Shown piece by piece: positions 27,388 through 35,289 of a DNA stretch of 50,306 nt. The stretch is taken from positions 1-50,306 of IMG/VR virus record IMGVR_UViG_3300046727_000310; one strand, given 5' to 3'. This stretch comes from a virus. The notes below the pieces were generated by a model. That model saw nothing but the letters and a program-made list of their open reading frames with translations, searched no databases and was not told where the DNA came from. Position 1 is the first letter of the stretch, and each line of letters starts with the position of its first letter. The position numbers and the translations under genes were made by a program.

Positions 27388-28617
27388 TTACGGCGCATCC
27401 GTTCCCGCCTTGTTCCGGCTTGCGGCACGGCCCTTCATGACCCTGGCAATCGCCTTGGTGTCGTCCCGCGAGTAGGCTTGGGTCTGGCTGACGTTGCTGT
27501 GGGTCGCGGTGCGGCGAACGTCATCCATGGCGGCAACGTCCGTCCCTTCCGTGATCGCGCCGGCCCGGCTGTCCATGTTCCAAACGTGGTTTGGAACTCC
27601 GGCCGCAGTCGCGACCTTGCGCCACTTCTCGCGGAAGTTCTTGGCTTGCCACGCCACTCCGGTCGCCTCGCAAATGATCAGCGGGCCCTTCTCGGGGAAC
27701 TTGCCGGCTAGATCCAGTTCCGCCATGACCATCGGGGCCAAGCGCAGATCGACCTCGACCGGCTTCTGCCGTTTGCTGGTCATGTGGCGCAGGATCAAAT
27801 TGGCGTCGATCTCTTCGCCCCGGAGACCCCGAAGCCACTTCCATTGACCGTCATGGACATCCGACAGTTCCGGCTCGCCCATCGGGACCCATTCCCCGAT
27901 CACATCCTTTTGCCGCAGGGTGCACTCGAACTGGAACGCCTGGGCGAGCGCGATCGAGTGGCGGCCGAGCTCGTGGGCCTTGGCGATGATGGCGAGTGCC
28001 TGGGTCGCCGTGATGTATTCCTTCCGGGGCTTGCCCATCTTGAAGCGCAGCAGCCCGGCATCCTCGCGCAACCGCCGACATTCGGGATCTCCTCGCTTTC
28101 CGACCAAGGTGGAGCCGAACGCGAAGAGTGTGCGGAGCTGCCCGACCTTGCCATGGGCCGACGGGGTCCGGCCGTCCGAGGTCCACGCCCGCCACCAATC
28201 CTTGATCATGCGGGCGTCGATGTCCGAAAGCAGCGTGTCGCCGTAATCCCTGGCGATCAGCTTGCACCGGCTGTCGTCGTTCATCCGGCTCGCGTAGCGA
28301 AGCTCCTGATACGAGGAATCCTTGTCGGTCTGGTAGAGCCGGATCAGGCTGCCCAGCGTGCCGTCGAAGGCGTCTGCGATCACCGGGATGCCGCCGCGGC
28401 CCCAGACCAGCATTTCGGTCTGGAGGCGGGTGCATTGGTCGGAGATCAGGGCGCAGTCCGTCTCGGAGGGCCATTCCCCGACCCAGACGCGGGCGCGCTG
28501 GGGCAGGAAGCCCCGCTTGATCAGATCGGTGCGGGCGTGCCATTCGGCCACCCACCCGGATTTGCGGGGCGCCCAAACGAGGCCGGGAGCGTCTGCGACT
28601 TTCGGTCTATCGCTCAT
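27388..28617 (-). CDS. int: Tyrosine-type site-specific integrase
   Basis: 409 residues from the ATG at 28617 (MSDRPKVADAPG), overlapping the upstream gene by 11 bases. The longer frame to 28731 lies over that gene. Catalytic pattern of the C-terminal domain: first Arg in CTLRQKDVIGEW, then a Lys in the beta hairpin (HMTSKRQKP), second Arg in NMDSRAGAIT (the usual His before it is replaced), HSNVSQTQAY with the His/Trp site and the nucleophilic Tyr. The N-terminal domain is a SAM-like core-binding domain. Its place at the end of the leftward operon suggests a temperate phage. Confidence 0.88.
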   Translation of the reverse strand: MSDRPKVADAPGLVWAPRKSGWVAEWHARTDLIKRGFLPQRARVWVGEWPSETDCALISDQCTRLQTEMLVWGRGGIPVIADAFDGTLGSLIRLYQTDKDSSYQELRYASRMNDDSRCKLIARDYGDTLLSDIDARMIKDWWRAWTSDGRTPSAHGKVGQLRTLFAFGSTLVGKRGDPECRRLREDAGLLRFKMGKPRKEYITATQALAIIAKAHELGRHSIALAQAFQFECTLRQKDVIGEWVPMGEPELSDVHDGQWKWLRGLRGEEIDANLILRHMTSKRQKPVEVDLRLAPMVMAELDLAGKFPEKGPLIICEATGVAWQAKNFREKWRKVATAAGVPNHVWNMDSRAGAITEGTDVAAMDDVRRTATHSNVSQTQAYSRDDTKAIARVMKGRAASRNKAGTDAP

Positions 28618-28933
28618 CGGAAGCTCCGGTATCGGCGAGAAGCCGTTCGACGGTGGCGAGGCGGGTCTCGATCTGATCCTGTCTGGTTTGCACGCGGTCG
28701 ATGTCGTCGTGCATGGCCGCGACCTCTCCACCCGTGATGTTGACGCGCGCCATGTCGTTGATGGCGGCCTTCACCATTCGCAGGTCGCGACGCAAGTCGT
28801 GGGTTGACTCAGCTATCAGCGGAATACCGCTGACTTTTATCTCGATTATCTTAAGTTGCTCGCGGACGGGCGCGAACTCGGCCTGCAACCCGTCTATGGC
28901 CCGCAGGATGGTGCGAAAATCGTCATCGCTCAT
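28607..28933 (-). CDS. Coiled-coil protein upstream of integrase
   Basis: 108 residues, nearly all helical heptads (TILRAIDGLQAEFAPVREQL, HDDIDRVQTRQDQIETRLA). Stop lies 11 bases inside the integrase start. Likely an oligomeric accessory protein. Similar short coiled-coil proteins are encoded at 45614 and 46832. No specific function known. Confidence 0.65.
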   Translation of the reverse strand: MSDDDFRTILRAIDGLQAEFAPVREQLKIIEIKVSGIPLIAESTHDLRRDLRMVKAAINDMARVNITGGEVAAMHDDIDRVQTRQDQIETRLATVERLLADTGASDER

Positions 28934-28960
28934 GGGATGCCTCGATGTCCTTTGGCGTGA

Positions 28961-29170
28961 TCAGTCATGGGAAAGCTTCCGATAATAGGGGGTCACCGAG
29001 AACCCAGCGCCGCGAAGAATGGCCGGACCGGGGCGACGCCTACCGAGCAGAAAGTCAGAGAGGTAGGCGGCCGATATCCCGGCCTTTTCAGCCCACTCCT
29101 TTTGGGAGCTATGGCCGATCTGCTTCTTTACGACCGCAACAATTTCTTCATCGGTTATATAAATTGCCAT
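28961..29170 (-). CDS. Small helix-turn-helix protein
   Basis: 69 residues. SSQKEWAEKAGISAAYLSDFL has the Cro/XRE helix-turn-helix pattern at about residues 21-41, followed by a short basic end. It could regulate integrase expression or act as an excisionase-like factor. Located just upstream of the integrase pair. Confidence 0.7.
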   Translation of the reverse strand: MAIYITDEEIVAVVKKQIGHSSQKEWAEKAGISAAYLSDFLLGRRRPGPAILRGAGFSVTPYYRKLSHD

Positions 29171-29202
29171 GCTGCCGAATGTAATCAGCGCATACGCTTA
29201 CG

Positions 29203-29439
29203 TCAAGCCGATTTGCGCTCGTGGGGGATAAGTCCGCTCGTCTTGTCGAACCAAGCCACGCACGCCGGCCAATATCGCCGGTCCCCAAATAGCTTTTGCT
29301 TCTGGGGAAAACCGCTGGCCCGGTTCGCGTCGAGCGCCCGGATGGCCTCCCGCGCAATCTTCTCAGGCACGCCCATGCGCCGGATCAGCTCCGCGTCCGT
29401 GACGTACAGGGTATCGCGCTCGCCGGTCTCGTCCGTCAT
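29203..29439 (-). CDS. Small DNA-binding protein, excisionase-like
   Basis: 78 residues. YVTDAELIRRMGVPEKIAR reads as a short winged-helix/AlpA-type domain, and FGDRRYWPACVAWFDK is the usual second half of this type. Proteins like this are frequent in rhizobial prophages beside integrase. Excision or transcription control is likely. Confidence 0.65.
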   Translation of the reverse strand: MTDETGERDTLYVTDAELIRRMGVPEKIAREAIRALDANRASGFPQKQKLFGDRRYWPACVAWFDKTSGLIPHERKSA

Positions 29440-29448
29440 CCGGTTAGC

Positions 29449-29616
29449 TCATTCCGTAAGTGCGCCCCGCTCTCGCTCGATCTCTTCCCGGACGACCTGG
29501 AACATGGTTTCGTAATGTCCATGTTTCCCTATCTGCATCAATTCGTTGTAGCGAGCCTGAATGCGGGCATTGCGCTCATTCATCTCCCGCCACCGCGCTA
29601 GTTCGTCCATCTTCAT
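29449..29616 (-). CDS. Small helical protein, 55 residues
   Basis: ATG at 29616 reading MKMDELARWREMNERNARIQ and ending ERERGALTE, TGA at 29449-29451. An ATG two codons later (29610) is an alternative start. It has a clean charged-helix composition and fits the spacing of the operon, 9 bases before the next gene. Function unknown. Confidence 0.6.
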   Translation of the reverse strand: MKMDELARWREMNERNARIQARYNELMQIGKHGHYETMFQVVREEIERERGALTE

Positions 29617-29662
29617 CCCCTCTGGTGCGCATTATTCCCGAATGCGCCGTGCTCCGGTGCGC

Positions 29663-30088
29663 TCACCTGCTGTCTGCGCCCCTGCGGCCGTCGTATGGTG
29701 AAGTGGAGTTGAGCTTGCGAATCTCCTTGCCGTAGTTCATGTCGGCCATGATCCGGTCAGCATTTGCGAAGTCGTCCAGGATAGCGTCGGTCGACTCCAA
29801 CTCCCGAGCGGGCTTGGTCGGCTCCTCGCCGCTCTCCTCGATGATGCGGTAGCCCTCCAGGATCTTCTCGGTGGCGGCCTTGTCGTTGGCGGTCTTGGTG
29901 TTGATGCGCCGCACCTCGTCGTTGGTCTGGGCCAGAATGATATCGGCCACCGACTTGGCGCGGTCGAGGTTGGCCTGCGCCCTGGTCACATGCTTTTCTG
30001 CCGCAGCTACGATGGCCTGCGCCAGATCCTGCCCGCGCTTGAGGATGTCGTCGCTCTCCATCACGCCGTTTACGTGCTCGCTATTCAT
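29663..30088 (-). CDS. Helical protein of unknown function
   Basis: 141 residues from the ATG at 30088 with GGAGAAG about 6 bases upstream. An ATG at 30106 is possible. Long amphipathic helix (GQDLAQAIVAAAEKHVTRAQ, then RAKSVADIILAQTNDEVRR). Overlaps the previous stop by 8 bases. No motif recognised. Confidence 0.6.
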   Translation of the reverse strand: MNSEHVNGVMESDDILKRGQDLAQAIVAAAEKHVTRAQANLDRAKSVADIILAQTNDEVRRINTKTANDKAATEKILEGYRIIEESGEEPTKPARELESTDAILDDFANADRIMADMNYGKEIRKLNSTSPYDGRRGADSR

Positions 30089-30299
30089 ATGCTTCTTCTC
30101 CGTCATAGTTCCACGTTTTGAGTTTCTCCTCCAAGCGCCGCTGCCTTAGCGCGTCGGCGATCTCGATCTGCATCTGGCCGGCCCCGAATGCTTGGGCCAG
30201 CATCGCGGCGAGGTCCATGACGTCCAGCTCGTCCCGCAGGCGCTGGATGCGCCGATCCTCCACGGTCGCAGCGATCTCGTCGGGGTTGGGTGGCACCAT
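30081..30299 (-). CDS. Small helical protein, 72 residues
   Basis: MVPPNPDEIAATVEDRRIQR, then DELDVMDLAAMLAQAFGAGQ, with a C-terminal basic-aromatic end. It follows the 40-residue basic gene with one base between stop and start. Likely part of the early operon. Function unknown. Confidence 0.55.
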   Translation of the reverse strand: MVPPNPDEIAATVEDRRIQRLRDELDVMDLAAMLAQAFGAGQMQIEIADALRQRRLEEKLKTWNYDGEEAYE

Positions 30300-30300
30300 C

Positions 30301-30423
30301 TCATTTGCCTCGTTTAGAGCCTCGGACGCGGATGCGTCTGGTGCTGCCGTTCTTGTTACGGATGACCCGCCAATGGGCGACCACCGTGTGGCGGCGTTTC
30401 TTGCTGGGCCGGTGTCTCGTCAT
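30301..30423 (-). CDS. Very basic small protein, 40 residues
   Basis: ATG at 30423: MTRHRPSKKRRHTVVAHWRV, then RNKNGSTRRIRVRGSKRGK, TGA at 30301-30303, one base before the next ATG. The composition (about 40% Arg/Lys) suggests nucleic-acid binding. The compact arrangement with neighbours supports a real gene. Confidence 0.6.
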   Translation of the reverse strand: MTRHRPSKKRRHTVVAHWRVIRNKNGSTRRIRVRGSKRGK

Positions 30424-30517
30424 GGTGGCCCGCCGGGCGGGATGCCGATGGATGGCGGTATCATCCCGGCGGTCCTGTACACTGACGGAGCGGGAAGCAA
30501 CGTCAGCCTACGCGCTA

Positions 30518-31282
30518 TTACGCAAGACGATTACTCTGACGCTTACGCACAAGCCCGGCGAGGCCGACGAGGCCGATGCCGAACAGGAAGGCCGAGGCCG
30601 GCAGCGGGGTCTGCGCCACCGCCGGTGCCGCCTCGATGAAGAACGAGTCGGGCCCGTCGTTTAGTCCAGTCATGATCGCCACGAAGCCAATCGTGTCGCC
30701 CAGGTGGACATCGTTGAGGTTGAGCAGGCTCCCGGTGATGCTGTAGTCCGGGATGCCAGTGCCGTTGTGAACCGACGGCACGTTGCCGGGCAAACCGCCA
30801 GTGAAGGAGGCCAACACGGTGTGGGTGGTGTAGTCGAGGAAGTAGAAGGCGTTGAGCGTCTGCGCCGTGTTGCTGTCGTTGACGTCGACGCCGATGCTAA
30901 AGCCGAGGCTGGTGTCACCGACACCAAGCAGATAGGCTAGAAAAGCACTTCCGATGCCGACTTGGTAGCCGTCACCGACGGTGTTGTTGGTCAGCGTATT
31001 CCTGGCTCCATTGCCTTGGTCGGAGAAGGCGGTGGCCGCCGTCAGATTGCCGCCGTTCTGGTAGTCGTTGTAGCCGAAATTGGCCGGCTGCTGCGGCTGG
31101 TTGGCACCGCAGATGACGCACGGGGCGTTCTGCGGCTGATTCCCGGCGGGCACTACGTTGCCGAGGCTTAGGCTGCCGGAGTTGGTGGTGTCCCAGGTCT
31201 GGCCACCTAGTGTGACGGTGCTGGCCGCAGCCGGCACCGCAAGCGCCGCCAGGATGGCGGACGTAGCTAGTAGTCGCTTCAT
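30518..31282 (-). CDS. Secreted protein with VPLPA-CTERM-like sorting tail
   Basis: 254 residues from the ATG at 31282 with AGGAAA upstream. Signal peptide MKRLLATSAILAALAVPAAA at residues 1-20. The mature part is beta-rich with a CVICG motif and many Asn/Gly. The C-terminus reads TPLPASAFLFGIG followed by a hydrophobic segment and an RKRQ basic end. This three-part tail (PLPA motif, transmembrane helix, basic cluster) is that of VPLPA/PEP-CTERM proteins, which are cut and anchored by exosortase-like enzymes of the host. A secreted surface protein in a phage early operon suggests a gene that changes the host cell rather than a replication gene. Confidence 0.75.
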   Translation of the reverse strand: MKRLLATSAILAALAVPAAASTVTLGGQTWDTTNSGSLSLGNVVPAGNQPQNAPCVICGANQPQQPANFGYNDYQNGGNLTAATAFSDQGNGARNTLTNNTVGDGYQVGIGSAFLAYLLGVGDTSLGFSIGVDVNDSNTAQTLNAFYFLDYTTHTVLASFTGGLPGNVPSVHNGTGIPDYSITGSLLNLNDVHLGDTIGFVAIMTGLNDGPDSFFIEAAPAVAQTPLPASAFLFGIGLVGLAGLVRKRQSNRLA

Positions 31283-31335
31283 TTGCTTTCCTCGTTGAAA
31301 AAGTGGTTTGATTCCCAGCCTAGTTGGTTGTTTGT

Positions 31336-31650
31336 TCATCGCCCTCCTTTGTGCCCATCCACCGCGTCCTGATGGCGCGCAGCCACGTAATCGATGTAGC
31401 CGCCGCCAGCAACCCATTCGCCGCACAGGCACCATTTGCCGTACCTGATGCAGCGGATGTCCAATCCGTAGAAATCGCGGAGCTGAAACAAGGTGTTCTT
31501 GTTCTTGCCGAGAAGGACCATGGGTATGACAACTCCTGGCGCGGACTGGAACAGGTCCCATATCTTGCGCAGATGGGTGCCCTCACGCGGAATGCGGTTC
31601 GTATGCCCCATGCCGTTGCCCTTCATCCGCGCCGCCGAGATCGTCCTCAT
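31336..31650 (-). CDS. Small protein, 104 residues
   Basis: From ATG 31650, overlapping the previous stop (ATGA). MRTISAARMKGNGMGHTNRI then HLRKIWDLFQSAPGVVIPMV, with CIRYGKWCLCGEW at the C-terminal half. The three Cys in CIRYGKWCLC could bind metal. Seems to be a genuine gene by composition and coupling. Role unknown. Confidence 0.6.
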   Translation of the reverse strand: MRTISAARMKGNGMGHTNRIPREGTHLRKIWDLFQSAPGVVIPMVLLGKNKNTLFQLRDFYGLDIRCIRYGKWCLCGEWVAGGGYIDYVAARHQDAVDGHKGGR

Positions 31651-31991
31651 CGATTACATCTCCAGGACTTCCATCCGTTCTCGCGCGTGTACCAAGTGCG
31701 TCCGCGCGGGCCGCAGACCGGATCGGCGTGTGGCTTGGGCGGCGGCGCCTCAGCAACTGCGGCCAGCGGTTCGATCAGTTCGGCGACCGGAGGCGGCGGG
31801 GGCACCGGCTTCGGCGGAGGCGGCGGCGGCTTCGGCACCGAAAGCCGATCGGACTTCACCAGCGGCTGCTCGACGAGCAACGACACCGGCGCCGGCTTGG
31901 CGGCGGATGGCTTTGCCGCATATCCGCGCAGCGACACCGTCACCAACAACACCGCGATGGCGGCGACGGTCACGGCATAGATCGCCCTCAT
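31647..31991 (-). CDS. Membrane-anchored Pro-rich protein
   Basis: 114 residues from ATG 31991. An N-terminal membrane segment (AVTVAAIAVLLVTVSLRGYA) is followed by a Pro/Lys-rich stretch (VPKPPPPPPKPVPPPPP) like the spacer of TonB, and a C-terminal CGPRGRTWYTRENGWKSWRC. The proline rod would reach across the periplasm. Could be an envelope-spanning accessory protein. A spanin role is not supported by any further motif. Overlaps both neighbours by ATGA. Confidence 0.6.
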   Translation of the reverse strand: MRAIYAVTVAAIAVLLVTVSLRGYAAKPSAAKPAPVSLLVEQPLVKSDRLSVPKPPPPPPKPVPPPPPVAELIEPLAAVAEAPPPKPHADPVCGPRGRTWYTRENGWKSWRCNR

Positions 31992-32317
31992 AGCGGCAGC
32001 TCCGTGTGGGCGGCGTATTCCGCGGCTATCTCGTCCATCATGGCAATCTCGCGATTGGCCTGCTCCTGCGTCATGCGCCCCTTGGCGATGCTGTTGGGGT
32101 AGACCCTTCGCCGCCAAGCCGCCTCGCGCAGCGCGCACTTGGCCTTTTCCTCGTCGGTGAAACGCGGTTCATCGTCAGCATCAGGTTTTCTCTGCGGCAT
32201 GGGCTCACCCTGTAGCTCTGGCTCGGTCGTCTTCCATTTGTCGTAGTTCGTCATGCGTAGATCGAGTTGGTTCGTATCCATTCCGGCTTTGGCAAATGCG
32301 TCCTTGAACGCAGTCAT
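31988..32317 (-). CDS. Small helical protein, 109 residues
   Basis: MTAFKDAFAKAGMDTNQLDL, then a charged middle (RKPDADDEPRFTDEEKAKC) and a helical end (TQEQANREIAMMDEIAAEYA). Its ATG overlaps the stop of the annealing-type protein (32314-32317). Probably part of the recombination/early operon. Function unknown. Confidence 0.6.
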   Translation of the reverse strand: MTAFKDAFAKAGMDTNQLDLRMTNYDKWKTTEPELQGEPMPQRKPDADDEPRFTDEEKAKCALREAAWRRRVYPNSIAKGRMTQEQANREIAMMDEIAAEYAAHTELPL

Positions 32318-33402
32318 TTCGATTCCTCCGGGAACGTCGGCATTGGCGCGCCGTCGAAACCGGCTTCCCAGGCGCTTGCCTCGCGCGAATGCTCCGGGTC
32401 GCGGTATTCGGGCGGCATGCCTTTGCGCGGGCGGGCGAGCTCGCGCCAGGCCACGCCGCGCTTATAGGCAACCTCGACAACGCCACCGCGGGCGGTCGGC
32501 GCAGGGCGAGGTGGATTGGGTGTGGCCTCGCCCTGCGCCTCGCCGGCCGCCTCCGGTCCTGACTCCATGGGCGGCGGCGTAGCGCTTGCTGTCGATGCAG
32601 CCGGCGGCGCTTGCTCGATCGGCGGGAAGGTTTCTTCGACAGACGCCATGCCGTCCGCAACGCTTTTCATCATCGCAATCACCTGGGCGATGTCCGGCGC
32701 GAGCCAATCCTTGGCGGCACGGCCGATGACGCGCTCGACGCGGTTCAGCTCGACCGGGATGCGCGCGAGGCCGTCGACGACGCGTTGGCGGTAGCCGGCC
32801 AAGTCTTTGCCAATCTTATCGACCAGCGAATTGCGCGCGTGCTCGAAAGCATAGTCAGCGTAAATCTGCAGGCTGTTGACGATGCAGTTGCGGATCGCCT
32901 TCGATTGCCCGATTTGGTAGGTCTGATCGAGACTGCGATCGGCGTCCTTGGTCTTGATCGAAGTCTGCGACTTGCGCTGCCGGTAGGCGCGCTCCATCGA
33001 AAAGCCGGTCTCGATGTCGGTGAAGCGGGCGTAGAACGTCCAACTGTCGCCGTTGTCGATCTCGCGGACTTCGTTGACGTTGTTGCCGAAGATGCGCGCC
33101 ACGTCATTAGCGAGCTTGATGCTCGGCCCTTCGATGTAATCAGTGCGGCCGTCCTTCGACTTGACCGGGAAGCGGTAAAACCAGTCCGTGCCGGCTGCCG
33201 CGGCGAGCGCGGAGAGCTTCTGCAATATTTTCGCGTCGTCACGGTAGACCGCGACGTGTTGCGCGCCGATGACGCGATCGGCAAGCCCGGTGGTCGGCCG
33301 CACCAGGCTGTGGCCGGACGGGATGGGCTGCTGGAGTTGGCCGCCGGCATTGGCGAATTGCGCAAGCGCGCCGCGGCGGTCTTCGATGTCGGGGTTGGTC
33401 AT
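32314..33402 (-). CDS. Putative single-strand annealing protein partner of YqaJ
   Basis: 362 residues. The first 240 residues form a conserved-looking domain: DWFYRFPVKSKDGRTDYIEG, IEGPSIKLANDVARIFGNN, FTDIETGFSMERAYRQR, KSQTSIKTKDADRSLDQTY, QIGQSKAIRNCIVNSLQIYA. The rest is a Pro/Ala-rich tail. It directly follows a YqaJ-type exonuclease gene, and in phages such exonucleases are paired with an annealing protein (RecT, Beta or Erf type). I do not recognise a RecT or Erf signature, so this is inferred from position and may be a separate family. Start coupled by ATGA, AGGAGA upstream. Confidence 0.55.
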   Translation of the reverse strand: MTNPDIEDRRGALAQFANAGGQLQQPIPSGHSLVRPTTGLADRVIGAQHVAVYRDDAKILQKLSALAAAAGTDWFYRFPVKSKDGRTDYIEGPSIKLANDVARIFGNNVNEVREIDNGDSWTFYARFTDIETGFSMERAYRQRKSQTSIKTKDADRSLDQTYQIGQSKAIRNCIVNSLQIYADYAFEHARNSLVDKIGKDLAGYRQRVVDGLARIPVELNRVERVIGRAAKDWLAPDIAQVIAMMKSVADGMASVEETFPPIEQAPPAASTASATPPPMESGPEAAGEAQGEATPNPPRPAPTARGGVVEVAYKRGVAWRELARPRKGMPPEYRDPEHSREASAWEAGFDGAPMPTFPEESK

Positions 33403-33536
33403 CTAACAAATCTCCTTTGGGTTAAGAGTGCGCGCCCGACCCAAACACTGGCGAAACAGGCCGGGCGCGCAGGCGGTCGCATTGCAGCGGACCCGAGATA
33501 CTCATCGGTAACGTTGCGACCGCTTTCGGAATTCAC
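33399..33536 (-). CDS. Possible small linker gene between exonuclease and annealing genes
   Basis: A 45-residue frame starts at GTG 33536 inside the stop of the exonuclease gene (GTGA) and ends at TGA overlapping the next ATG (ATGA). The product begins MNSESGRNVTDEYLGSAAMR and has no motif. Double coupling is the only support. It could also be untranslated spacer that happens to be open. Confidence 0.3.
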   Translation of the reverse strand: MNSESGRNVTDEYLGSAAMRPPARPACFASVWVGRALLTQRRFVR

Positions 33537-34489
33537 GAGCGCGCCTCCTTGAGGATGCGAAAAACGCGATAGCTGGAGGGCTCGACAACGTACCCTTTGC
33601 GCTGTTGTTGCTTCCACGACAGCCGGCGACCGTCAGCGAGGCGGCCAAACGTCGCCTCGCCGAGTTTGCCGGTCAGTTCGGTCTTGAGGGCCTTCTCGGT
33701 CTTTTCGAGCCGGCCGAGCGCTGCCTGGGTTTCGATCAGTTCGTCGACCGCGACGAACGCGCGGTTGTCGGTCGTCAGATCGATCTCGCTGCCGTCGTCC
33801 TGCGGAAAGAGTTGCTTGATCAGCGCCTCGTCGCGCTGCGGCTCGAAGTCGGGCATGATTCCGGGATCGAGATGGTCGCGCCAGAAGGCGGCAACGTCAT
33901 AGCGGATGCGATCCTCGAGGATTGGGTCAGGCTCGATGTCGAATAAGCGAAACGACCAGTCGTATTCGCCGTTTACCAGCACCGCGAGCACGGCCCACGG
34001 GCAGCGATCCGCGTTGAGCATGCGCTCGCATACGGTCTGTAGCCGGAAATGCGCCGGCGGCGACGCTGGCCCGTCGAATGGTCCGTCGGGATCTTCGAGC
34101 CATTTCTGCCGATAGACCGAGCGCGACACGACCTTGGCCTGGACGAGGCCGAAGCCTTCCCGATCGGGCGCGGTCGCGAAGCCGTCCGGTGTGCAGGCGA
34201 TCCGCGCGTCGCGATCGACCACATGGATGCGGGCGCGCTGCACGTCCCATTCGGGCCGCTCGTCGGCGAGCGCCTGGAACACCGCCGATTCTCCCCAACG
34301 GCCGCGGCGCAGCACGCCGCTATCAACCATCGGCGGGCGCAGGCCCTTCTTTTCCGCGTAGAGCTCGGCCAGCGAGCCGTAAGCCGCGACGCCGCAGACG
34401 GTGGCGACTTCGCTGGCACCGATGTACTGGCGGCGGGCCTCGAGCCAGTCGTAGTCGGCGGTGATCTCGACGCGCTCGATCGGTTTCAT
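33533..34489 (-). CDS. YqaJ-family phage recombination exonuclease
   Basis: 318 residues from ATG 34489, with GGGGAG 5 bases upstream. YIGASEVATVCG opens the nuclease domain, followed by GRWGESAVFQAL (Glu), DARIACTPDGFA (Asp) and GLVQAKVVSRSVY, the PD-(D/E)XK core. The usual ExK is QAK here, as seen in some phage members. The C-terminus has FGRLADGRRLSWKQQ. It would degrade one strand of double-stranded ends for annealing-based recombination. It is the first gene after an operator-controlled leftward promoter. Confidence 0.85.
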   Translation of the reverse strand: MKPIERVEITADYDWLEARRQYIGASEVATVCGVAAYGSLAELYAEKKGLRPPMVDSGVLRRGRWGESAVFQALADERPEWDVQRARIHVVDRDARIACTPDGFATAPDREGFGLVQAKVVSRSVYRQKWLEDPDGPFDGPASPPAHFRLQTVCERMLNADRCPWAVLAVLVNGEYDWSFRLFDIEPDPILEDRIRYDVAAFWRDHLDPGIMPDFEPQRDEALIKQLFPQDDGSEIDLTTDNRAFVAVDELIETQAALGRLEKTEKALKTELTGKLGEATFGRLADGRRLSWKQQQRKGYVVEPSSYRVFRILKEARS

Positions 34490-34514
34490 CAGGCTCCCCG
34501 TGTGGTAGGGGAGC

Positions 34515-34565
34515 ACATTACCAAATCGGTAATTGCCGTCAACTGTTATCTTACCAATGCGGTAA
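34515..34565 (-). promoter_or_regulatory. Leftward promoter with two repressor operators
   Basis: On the minus strand TTGACG (34542-34537) and TAATGT (34520-34515) are spaced by 16 bases. The operator TTACCAAATCGGTAA (34518-34532) lies between them and overlaps the -10. A second operator TTACCAATGCGGTAA is at 34551-34565, next to the end of the repressor gene. Both are TTACC-N5-GGTAA dyads. The arrangement matches the rightward promoter at 34922-34950. It drives the YqaJ to integrase operon, and repressor binding would block RNA polymerase. Confidence 0.8.
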
Positions 34566-34568
34566 ATA

Positions 34569-34862
34569 CTATTTTTCGGTCGATGTCTCTTCCTCAAGAA
34601 TTAATCGAATCAAGCGCATAGCCTTGGTGGCCGGATGCATCCATAGGCATCCTGGCCATATTCCTAACGCCTTAGCGACCTGGGCTTGTTTCAATGGATT
34701 GAGGCGGGTCGGTGATTCCTGCCATCGCCACACAGTTGTGTATGAAACCCCGAGCCGCCTAGCCAATTCATTACCGTCGACTTTTAGTTCTTCCATCCAC
34801 TCGGCCAGAAATAGCGGGCCCGTAGAGCGAGCTGCCGATTGGGTTTTTCGTTTCTTTGCCAT
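34569..34862 (-). CDS. HTH transcriptional repressor (CI-like)
   Basis: 97 residues from ATG 34862. KVDGNELARRLGVSYTTVWRW forms an XRE-type helix-turn-helix (about residues 32-52). The remainder is a short helical part (LKQAQVAKALGIWPGCLWMH). It is flanked on each side by the four operators and is transcribed away from the Cro-like gene. GGGAGG lies 13 bases upstream, a rather long spacing. Most likely the lysogeny repressor or an early regulator. It lacks a protease-type C-terminal domain. Confidence 0.75.
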   Translation of the reverse strand: MAKKRKTQSAARSTGPLFLAEWMEELKVDGNELARRLGVSYTTVWRWQESPTRLNPLKQAQVAKALGIWPGCLWMHPATKAMRLIRLILEEETSTEK

Positions 34863-34898
34863 GCCGGCAATTATGCCTCCCACGACCATTGCCGGCTT

Positions 34899-34950
34899 TC
34901 ACCAACTCGGTAAGAAAACGCTTGACGGCCAATTACCGACTCGGTAATTT
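34899..34950 (+). promoter_or_regulatory. Rightward promoter with operators
   Basis: TTGACG (34922-34927), 17-base spacer, TAATTT (34945-34950). The operator TTACCGACTCGGTAA (34933-34947), a perfect dyad, fills the spacer. A weaker copy TCACCAACTCGGTAA is at 34899-34913, towards the repressor gene. The whole block TTGACGGCcAATTACCGA is shared with the leftward promoter near 34530. Binding would shut off the Cro-like gene and the rightward operon. Confidence 0.8.
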
Positions 34951-34957
34951 TGTGCCA

Positions 34958-35194
34958 ATGAAACAAGTACATCCCCTTCGGGCTTACCGGGAACGGCAAG
35001 ACCCTCCGCTGAATCGCCGTCAGCTTGCGGACTTGTTGGGCGTATCGACTGCATCCGTATCCAGATGGGAAGCAGGCGAGCGGAAGCCGGACGAGGAAGT
35101 GCTTCTGCGGATTGTGAAAAAGACAGGCATTCCGGCGAGCGTGCTTCGACCGGATTTGGCTGAATTGTTGCGCATCCCTGCATCGCTCAACTGA
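34958..35194 (+). CDS. Cro-like HTH regulator
   Basis: 78 residues from ATG 34958. The frame to 34856 runs over the operator region. LNRRQLADLLGVSTASVSRWEAGERKPDEE is a standard XRE helix-turn-helix. Divergent from the repressor gene and directly after the operator-bearing promoter, which is the layout of a lambda-like cI/cro switch. Confidence 0.8.
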   Translation: MKQVHPLRAYRERQDPPLNRRQLADLLGVSTASVSRWEAGERKPDEEVLLRIVKKTGIPASVLRPDLAELLRIPASLN

Positions 35195-35289
35195 GCCGAC
35201 AAACTCTTTAACGAGAGGCACTGATTTTCCATGCGCAGAGCATTGCAGCGCGACGTTGGGAGTTTTCCCAATTTCCTTGGGAGGCCTAA

